This document shows positions 60,023-64,000 of a stretch of DNA of 64,000 bases, one piece after another. Source of the DNA: Parahaliea maris (lineage in GTDB: Bacteria; Pseudomonadota; Gammaproteobacteria; Pseudomonadales; Halieaceae); the NCBI RefSeq assembly GCF_008064665.1, contig NZ_VRZA01000002.1:186001-250000 (forward strand). Direction: 5' to 3'. The notes under the pieces are model-generated. The model did no database searches and was not told the origin of the DNA. It saw only the letters and a program-made list of their open reading frames with translations. The position numbers and the translations under genes are program-made. The first letter of the stretch is position 1; every line of letters begins with the position of its first letter.

Positions 60023-60469
60023 TCAGTCCGGATACTCGCGGCCGGCGTGAAGCACCCGGGTCGCGAGTTGGACCTCCTTCAGGAATAACACCAGGGCCAC
60101 GATCAGCAGGAGCAGGGCGAGCATGAACAGGCTCACCACGACCTGGGCAATGTGCAGGTCCCACAGGTGGCCGATGAACAGGCTGACTATCACGCTACAC
60201 ACCGAGAGGCCCGACGCTGTGCACATGCCGATCGACCAGTTGATCAGGCGAACCCGTCGCCACAGGGTGCGCAGCTCCACCCGGGTCATCGACAGCCTCG
60301 GCTCCTCGGTCACCGTGCCTACCCGGAGTTCGACGATGCGCGCGCGATCAACGATGCGGCTGAGGCGGCCGGACATGACATTGAGAAAGCCGGCGATACC
60401 CGCCAGCAGAAACACGGGGGCAACGGCCAGCTGAATAATGCCCGCCAGGACCTGTATCGAGTTATCCAT
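60023..60469 (-). CDS. DUF2721 membrane protein
   Basis: 148 residues. LAGIIQLAVAPVFLLAGIAGFLNVMSGRLSRIVDRAR is the family start (residues about 8-44), with two further spans near 80-130. No function is known for DUF2721. Stand-alone minus-strand gene. Confidence 0.88.
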   Translation of the reverse strand: MDNSIQVLAGIIQLAVAPVFLLAGIAGFLNVMSGRLSRIVDRARIVELRVGTVTEEPRLSMTRVELRTLWRRVRLINWSIGMCTASGLSVCSVIVSLFIGHLWDLHIAQVVVSLFMLALLLLIVALVLFLKEVQLATRVLHAGREYPD

Positions 60470-60688
60470 GGCGCTATTTTGCAGGAGCTTCAGGGCGTAT
60501 ACCAGATGGGGGAACCTAATGCCCGCGCCCGGATACTGCCCGGCAGTGCTCCGTTGCCAGTGTCGTGACCCTGCCAGACTGCGGCGCTGCCTAACAGAAA
60601 CAGGTGAAGAATTTACAATTGCCGGGAACCGTCCGCCCGGGTGACACTCTAATCCCCTGTTATCCAGTATCGAGGTTCCCTTTCTCTC

Positions 60689-60970
60689 GTGACCCGTCTA
60701 CTCACGCTCTGCTTCCTGCTGGCCACCCTCGGTGTGGCCGCGGCCTCTGCTGCTGAGCCGCAGGCGGCGCTCGATTCCGGGCTTTGCGTCCTGGGTCAGG
60801 ACACGAGTGGCGACCGGGAGTTGGACGATCCTGCTGTACTGCCGTCCGCCATTGCCGATGCGGCCGTTCCCTGTCCGGGGCTAGCGCACGCTGTTCCCCC
60901 TGTAACAGCGCGCCTGTACCGACATACGAACGCGCCCCGCATTCGGGCACCCCCCACCTTCACCGCCTGA
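60689..60970 (+). CDS. Possible small exported protein
   Basis: 93 residues from a GTG start. The N-terminus looks like a signal peptide (MTRLLTLCFLLATLGVAAAS, cleavage near ASA/AE); the rest is short, with two Cys and a Pro/Arg-rich end, and matches no family I recognise. No good ribosome-binding site precedes it. It may be a spurious frame. Confidence 0.4.
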   Translation: MTRLLTLCFLLATLGVAAASAAEPQAALDSGLCVLGQDTSGDRELDDPAVLPSAIADAAVPCPGLAHAVPPVTARLYRHTNAPRIRAPPTFTA

Positions 60971-61064
60971 CGTTCACGCGGCCGGGCCTTTCACGGCTCG
61001 CCAGAAAACTGTTCAGAACGGCTCCTGTCCCGGTTGACAGGGCGCCCTTATCAAGGTGAAAACA

Positions 61065-61625
61065 ATGAAAACGCTGGAATTGAAACCCCTTCAGTCCATT
61101 GACCATCTGGTCCACCCCGAGGAATTTGCCGATATCACCTGGGATTCGTCGGCCCTGGAGATCTTTACCGACTTCCGCTTCCACAAGCCCCTGGTTATTT
61201 ACCAGGGAGTGTCCGTCAGCGAGGCGGACCGTCGCATGCGCCGCGCGCATGTCAAACTGATGCTGGTAGTGGACGCGCACGACGAGTTCGTGGGTACGAT
61301 CAGCGCTTCCGATCTGGAGCACCAGAACCTGATGTCCCACATCTCGCGAGGCAGCGCCCGGGATGATTTGCGGGTGGTCGATCTGATGTCACCGCGCAGT
61401 GAAATCCAGGCCCTCGACTTCGACCTGCTCGCCCATGCCCGCATCCGGGATGTGGTGGAAACCCTCAAGCAGCGAGGGCAGCAACACTGCCTGGTGGTGG
61501 ATTCCGGCCTGCATCATATCCGCGGACTGATATCGTCCAGCGATATCGCGCGCCGACTCCACATGCCGATAGAGATCGCGCGCCAGAACAGCTTCGTCGA
61601 CCTGTTCAACGCCATCCGCCACTGA
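61065..61625 (+). CDS. Two-CBS-domain protein
   Basis: 186 residues from ATG 61065, chosen because AAGGTG lies 6 bp upstream (an in-frame GTG at 61056 is part of that site). Two CBS motifs: residues about 38-90 (FRFHKPLVIYQGVSVSEADR; VVDAHDEFVGTISASDLE) and about 105-165 (VVDLMSPRSEIQALDFDLL; VVDSGLHHIRGLISSSDIAR). CBS pairs bind adenine nucleotides and regulate partners. Converges on the BetT-like gene with a GC hairpin between them; no partner domain is fused. Confidence 0.9.
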   Translation: MKTLELKPLQSIDHLVHPEEFADITWDSSALEIFTDFRFHKPLVIYQGVSVSEADRRMRRAHVKLMLVVDAHDEFVGTISASDLEHQNLMSHISRGSARDDLRVVDLMSPRSEIQALDFDLLAHARIRDVVETLKQRGQQHCLVVDSGLHHIRGLISSSDIARRLHMPIEIARQNSFVDLFNAIRH

Positions 61626-61637
61626 TCCGGGCCCTCC

Positions 61638-61670
61638 GACCACCGCGCGCCAGTTGGCGCGCGGGCGGTC
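61638..61670. terminator. GC hairpin between convergent CBS and BetT genes
   Basis: Stem CGCGCGCCA/TGGCGCGCG (61644-61652 and 61655-61663) around GT, extended outward by GACC/GGTC (61638-61641 and 61667-61670). No T-run on either side; placed between two converging stops and reaching into the transporter's stop codon, it probably slows transcription from both directions. Confidence 0.5.
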
Positions 61671-63639
61671 AGCCGGCGCGCAGCTGGCCGAGAAAGTGCA
61701 TGTGCTTTTCGTACTGGGTGATGACGTCGGCCAGGATCTGGTTCTTGTTCCACTCCATGATGTCGTAGGCCTGGCTGCCTTCACTGAGGAAGACCTCTGC
61801 CCGATAGTACTCCAGCTTGTCCCCGCGCTCGTGGCGGGTGTCCCGCATGATGAAGGCCGGCGCCCACCGGGCGACCGGTCGCACGCCGTAATGGAAATCG
61901 CGCTCGCTGTCGTGCTTGACCTCCAGCCGGACTCTCCCGTCCTCGCCCTCGCTCACCTGGGCTTCCAGTCCTTCCAGGTGAATGGCAGTGGCGAACTCCT
62001 CCAGGGTGTCGCGCACCTCGGTGTCGATGAACGCCAGGACTTCCTGCTTTTTCGGGTGATGGATCACCCGGCGCAGGCGCTGTTGCCAGGGTATCGGGTG
62101 CTGGCTGACTAGCGGGGTCGTGGTCGCTTCCCGCAGGGTGTGGCGTTTCATCACTTCCATGCGCAGCGCGCGCAGCAGCCCCCAGCACATGAGCACCATG
62201 ACAATGGTGAAGGGCAGGGCGCTGGCAATGGTGGCGGCCTGCAGGCCCTGTAAGCCTCCGGCCACCAGCAGGGCGGCGGCAATACAGCCCTCCGAAGCAG
62301 CCCAGAAGATGCGTTGCCACACCGGGGATTCATCCTCGCCGCCCGCCGTCAGCATATCGACGACCAGGGAGCCCGAGTCGGAGGAGGTAACAAAAAAGGT
62401 AATGACGAGCAGGGTTGCCAGGCCCGAGGCAACAGCGGAGAGGGGCAGGTATTCGAAGAACTTGAACAGGGCAACCGAGGTGTCCGCGGCCACGGCGTCC
62501 GCCAGTTCCGTCGCCCCGTTGATCAGTATCTCGTACTGGGCGGTATTGCCGAATACCGTCATCCATAAGAACGTAAAGCCCGTGGGCACCAGCAGCACGC
62601 CGATCACGAATTCGCGTATGGTCCTGCCGCGGGAGACCCGGGCGATAAACATGCCTACAAACGGTGACCAGGCGATCCACCAGCCCCAGTAAAACAGGGT
62701 CCAGCCACCGATCCAGTCACTGGGGCGGTAGGCGTACAGATTGAAGGTGGTCTCCACCAGTTGCGACAGGTAGGCCCCCAGGTTCTGGAGGTAGGCCTGG
62801 ACGAGGAAGATGCTGGGCCCTTCCAGCAGGACGAACAGCAGCAGGGCTGCCGCCAGAACCATATTCAGTTCCGAGACACGACGAATACCCCCGTCCAGCC
62901 CCATGACCACGGAGATAGTGGCGAGGGCGGTAATGGAGAAGATCAGTACCACCTGTACCGTGGCGCTGACCGGAATCTCGAACAGGTAGTTGAGGCCGGA
63001 GTTCACCTGGATCACCCCGAAACCGAGAGAGGTGGCTACGCCGAACAGGGTGCCAAGTACCGCGAAGGTATCCACCGCGTGGCCTATCGGCCCATGAATA
63101 CGCTCACCGATAATGGGGTAGAGCGCCGAGCGAATGGTGAGTGGCAGCCCCTGGCGGAACGAGAAATAGGCCAGCGACAGGGCGACCACCGCATAAATGG
63201 CCCAGGCGTGAATGCCCCAGTGGAAATAGGTGATGCGCATCGCCTCGCGGGCGGCAGTGATGGTACCGCCTTCCCCGACAGGCGGGCTCATGGTGTGCAT
63301 GACCGGTTCGGCCACCCCGAAGAACATCAAACCGATGCCCATGCCGGCGGAAAACAGCATGGCGAACCAGGAGGTGTAGCTGTAATCCGGTTCGCTGTGC
63401 TCGGGCCCCAGCTTGATCTGGCCGAGTTCGGAAAAGGCGAGATAGAGGACGAAAATCAGGAATAGCGCTACGGCCAGGATGTAGAACCAGCCCACTTCAT
63501 TCACTACCCAGTCCTGCAGTTGGCCGAACCAGCGGTCTGCAGTGTCGGGGCTCAGCACGGCGAAGATGACGATCAGGAGGGCGAGGGTGGCGGAGCCGAA
63601 GAAAACAGGGGGATTGATGCGCGCTTTGATGGGGGGCAT
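61669..63639 (-). CDS. betT: BCCT-family betaine/choline transporter (BetT-like)
   Basis: 656 residues, 12 spans plus a long cytosolic C-terminal domain. Family motifs: LFSAGMGIGLMFFGVAEPV, TYFHWGIHAWAIYAVVALSL, FYWGWWIAWSPFVGMFIARV (substrate-site Trp cluster) and FFVTSSDSGSLVVDML. The roughly 150-residue C-terminal extension (from MKRHTLREATTTPLV) is typical of osmoregulated BetT. Imports choline or glycine betaine with protons or sodium. No bet oxidation genes are in the window. Confidence 0.93.
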   Translation of the reverse strand: MPPIKARINPPVFFGSATLALLIVIFAVLSPDTADRWFGQLQDWVVNEVGWFYILAVALFLIFVLYLAFSELGQIKLGPEHSEPDYSYTSWFAMLFSAGMGIGLMFFGVAEPVMHTMSPPVGEGGTITAAREAMRITYFHWGIHAWAIYAVVALSLAYFSFRQGLPLTIRSALYPIIGERIHGPIGHAVDTFAVLGTLFGVATSLGFGVIQVNSGLNYLFEIPVSATVQVVLIFSITALATISVVMGLDGGIRRVSELNMVLAAALLLFVLLEGPSIFLVQAYLQNLGAYLSQLVETTFNLYAYRPSDWIGGWTLFYWGWWIAWSPFVGMFIARVSRGRTIREFVIGVLLVPTGFTFLWMTVFGNTAQYEILINGATELADAVAADTSVALFKFFEYLPLSAVASGLATLLVITFFVTSSDSGSLVVDMLTAGGEDESPVWQRIFWAASEGCIAAALLVAGGLQGLQAATIASALPFTIVMVLMCWGLLRALRMEVMKRHTLREATTTPLVSQHPIPWQQRLRRVIHHPKKQEVLAFIDTEVRDTLEEFATAIHLEGLEAQVSEGEDGRVRLEVKHDSERDFHYGVRPVARWAPAFIMRDTRHERGDKLEYYRAEVFLSEGSQAYDIMEWNKNQILADVITQYEKHMHFLGQLRAG

Positions 63640-63839
63640 TGGTACTCCTGTGTGGTGCGGGGCTCGCCCGCAACGCGGGACGTTACCTTCATCCTAGCAC
63701 TTTAATCGCGAGTCTGCGGTGGGGCGCTCCCGCCCGCGCTTGGCGGACTCGCCAGCGGATGGGCGTTTTCCGTAGGGCCGGCCAGCGGTTACCATGGCGC
63801 AGTTTTGGCGATCCCGCCCGTTCCGCCCGGAGTACCACA

Positions 63840-64000
63840 ATGCATAATACTGACCTTGACCTGTCCTCCGCCGCCCTGGCGACCACCCACGAAGTCTTCA
63901 ACCAGTCCCGGGCGCTGGAGGGCTACAACAGTTACTCCGGCGATACCGCACTGCGCGAGGCCGTGGAGCGGCACGGCGCCGCCTGGGCCGAATCCCGCTT
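63840..64000 (+). CDS. AidB-like acyl-CoA dehydrogenase (partial, 5' end)
   Basis: The first 53 codons read MHNTDLDLSSAALATTHEVF, then NQSRALEGYNSYSGDTALRE and AVERHGAAWAESR before the edge. The THEVFNQ start and the YNxYxxDxALxEAVxRxGAxW pattern are those of the N-terminal domain of AidB, the alkylation-response acyl-CoA dehydrogenase homologue. Rest of the gene lies outside. Divergent from the BetT-like gene. Confidence 0.8.
   Translation, partial: MHNTDLDLSSAALATTHEVFNQSRALEGYNSYSGDTALREAVERHGAAWAESR

Noticed and set aside
1-64000. tRNA, rRNA, CRISPR arrays, insertion sequences, prophage or integrase genes
   Set aside because: Looked for clover-leaf-like or repeat-spacer patterns, transposase and integrase motifs; none was seen by eye. 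A covariance-model search would be needed to exclude small RNAs.

Overview
The window looks like chromosome from a free-living, aerobic, GC-rich gammaproteobacterium. Two large TonB-dependent receptors, an Lpp/OprI-type lipoprotein, a BCCT transporter, a type I secretion pair and a steroid-type CoA-ester degradation operon fit a marine Cellvibrionales-like lineage such as the Halieaceae. That placement is an inference from gene content, not from a marker gene. No tRNA, rRNA, CRISPR array, insertion sequence or phage gene was seen. The left edge cuts a gene on the minus strand and the right edge cuts one on the plus strand.

Region 1 (1-20203) is a purine catabolism island. On the minus strand, in transcription order, lie a TonB-dependent receptor, an 8-oxoguanine-deaminase-like amidohydrolase, a guanine/hypoxanthine-type permease, and then xdhA-xdhB-xdhC-allB (xanthine dehydrogenase, its chaperone, and allantoinase). 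On the plus strand a xanthine/uracil-type permease is translationally coupled to a RutR-like TetR regulator. A second amidohydrolase converges on the regulator. An ABC importer of the NMT1/THI5 type and two isopenicillin-N-synthase-type 2-oxoglutarate/Fe(II) oxygenases follow. Three inverted repeats with one 16-bp geometry (YTGAC-N6-GTCAR, as in the RutR box) sit before xdhA and in the receptor/permease divergent region, suggesting one regulon. No uricase is visible.

Region 2 (20257-27840) holds housekeeping and envelope genes: a truncated globin, two L,D-transpeptidases flanking an Lpp-like lipoprotein, AzlCD, a GGDEF protein with a decayed EAL domain, an MtfA-like peptidase and a DUF4334 protein.

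Region 3 (27847-38082) carries a zinc alcohol dehydrogenase, a RoxA-like di-heme cytochrome, an MFS transporter, a molybdopterin oxidoreductase paired with a MalT/LuxR-type regulator, and a small outer-membrane barrel protein.

Region 4 (38090-47896) is a CoA-ester degradation module: two dissimilar acyl-CoA dehydrogenases, a MaoC-DUF35 fusion, a stand-alone MaoC hydratase, an Ltp2-like thiolase-fold aldolase, an acyl-CoA ligase, a TetR regulator with a striking palindrome, and a TonB receptor. The set matches the ChsE1E2/ChsH1H2/Ltp2 logic that removes the last side-chain carbons of steroids.

Region 5 (48161-56114) encodes surface and secreted proteins: a cadherin-like-repeat autotransporter, an RTX protein, and the ABC and HlyD components of a type I exporter.

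Region 6 (56116-64000) is mixed: a glycosyltransferase, a SIMPL protein with a 59-residue membrane partner, arfB, a DUF4124 protein, a lipoprotein bearing a GspG-like domain, a DUF2721 protein, a two-CBS protein, a BetT-like transporter and the start of an AidB-like acyl-CoA dehydrogenase.
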